A stretch of 5,106 nucleotides of DNA, taken from the NCBI GenBank assembly GCA_016839955.1, contig JAEOTI010000099.1:1-5106 (forward strand), given 5' to 3'. Position numbers and translations under genes: made by a program. A model generated the notes under the pieces. It ran no database searches. It worked only from the letters and a program-made list of their open reading frames with translations, and was not told the DNA's origin. This DNA is from Candidatus Hodarchaeota archaeon. GTDB lineage: Archaea; Asgardarchaeota; Heimdallarchaeia; Hodarchaeales; YT1-057. Of the stretch, positions 4,933-5,106 are shown in pieces. Within the stretch, counting starts at the first letter, position 1. Each line of letters starts with the position of its first letter.

Positions 4933-5106
4933 ATGAGTGTCAGAAAACAAAAAACAAGTAGTGATTCCCCGATGCCCGCTACAGGAGCAGGATTAATTAG
5001 GTTTTATTCCGAATCAGATTCACCGGGTTTAAAAATGGGCCCATACTGGACTGTAGCTATTGCTATTGCTTTTGTAGGTATAATATTAGTCTTGAATTTG
5101 CTTTCA
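4933..5106 (+). CDS. secG: Preprotein translocase subunit Sec61-beta (SecG), 3'-truncated by the window edge
   Basis: This is the small beta subunit of the archaeal SecYEbeta protein-conducting channel in the cytoplasmic membrane. Fifty-eight residues are visible with no stop before the end of the window. The N-terminus is short, basic and Ser-rich (VRKQKTSSDSP, 3-13). Then comes the archaeal/eukaryotic Sec61-beta hallmark MPATGAGLIRFYSE (14-27), followed by SPGLKMGPYW (30-39), and a single hydrophobic segment from about 40 to 58 or beyond (VAIAIAFVGIILVLNLL). Family members are about 50-65 residues long and end right after this membrane helix, so only a few residues should be missing. The start is supported by AGGTG 8 nt upstream. 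It lies 188 bp downstream of the archaeosortase gene on the same strand. Confidence 0.93.
   Translation, partial: MSVRKQKTSSDSPMPATGAGLIRFYSESDSPGLKMGPYWTVAIAIAFVGIILVLNLLS

Overview
The window is chromosomal DNA from an archaeon. The clearest markers are a TFIIB-type transcription factor (TFB) core, a Sec61-beta/SecG subunit carrying the archaeal 'GAGLIRFY' block, and an archaeosortase-like membrane protein. Ribosome binding sites of the GGTGA/GAGGT type and TATA-like boxes fit this. The DNA is AT-rich by eye. The largest protein has long Ser/Pro-rich and charged linkers and a lysine run, which recall low-GC Asgard archaea (Heimdall/Loki/Thor-like). That lineage guess is inference only, and no Asgard signature gene is present.

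Layout: (1) 1-588, plus strand, the 3' two thirds of a TFB gene, with the zinc-ribbon part lying upstream of the window. (2) 613-1317, minus strand, convergent with TFB (24 bp between the stops), a LolD/MacB-type ABC ATPase with all nucleotide-binding motifs but no permease beside it. (3) 1318-1569, a divergent promoter region. (4) 1570-2001, plus strand, a 143-residue unrecognised protein with a winged-helix-like N-terminus and a conserved-looking acidic/aromatic C-terminal part. (5) 2152-3795, plus strand, a 547-residue unrecognised protein: an alpha/beta N-terminal domain, a long disordered linker, then three winged-helix-like repeats. Repeats 2 and 3 are spaced by exactly 90 residues. It is followed by a hairpin plus T-run that looks like a terminator. 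(6) 4001-4744, plus strand, an archaeosortase/exosortase-family protein with the Cys-Arg-His set. (7) 4933 to the window end, plus strand, Sec61-beta, cut off before its stop.

No tight operon is visible. Each plus-strand gene has 150-190 bp or more in front of it and a plausible own promoter, so the genes are probably separate transcription units. Two themes stand out: DNA binding or transcription (TFB and the two HTH proteins) and membrane or export functions (ABC ATPase, archaeosortase, Sec61-beta). The archaeosortase and Sec61-beta act on the same class of exported proteins, but their adjacency here is not proof of a functional link. No mobile element, CRISPR array, tRNA or rRNA was seen, and no gene-free stretch exceeds 300 bases.
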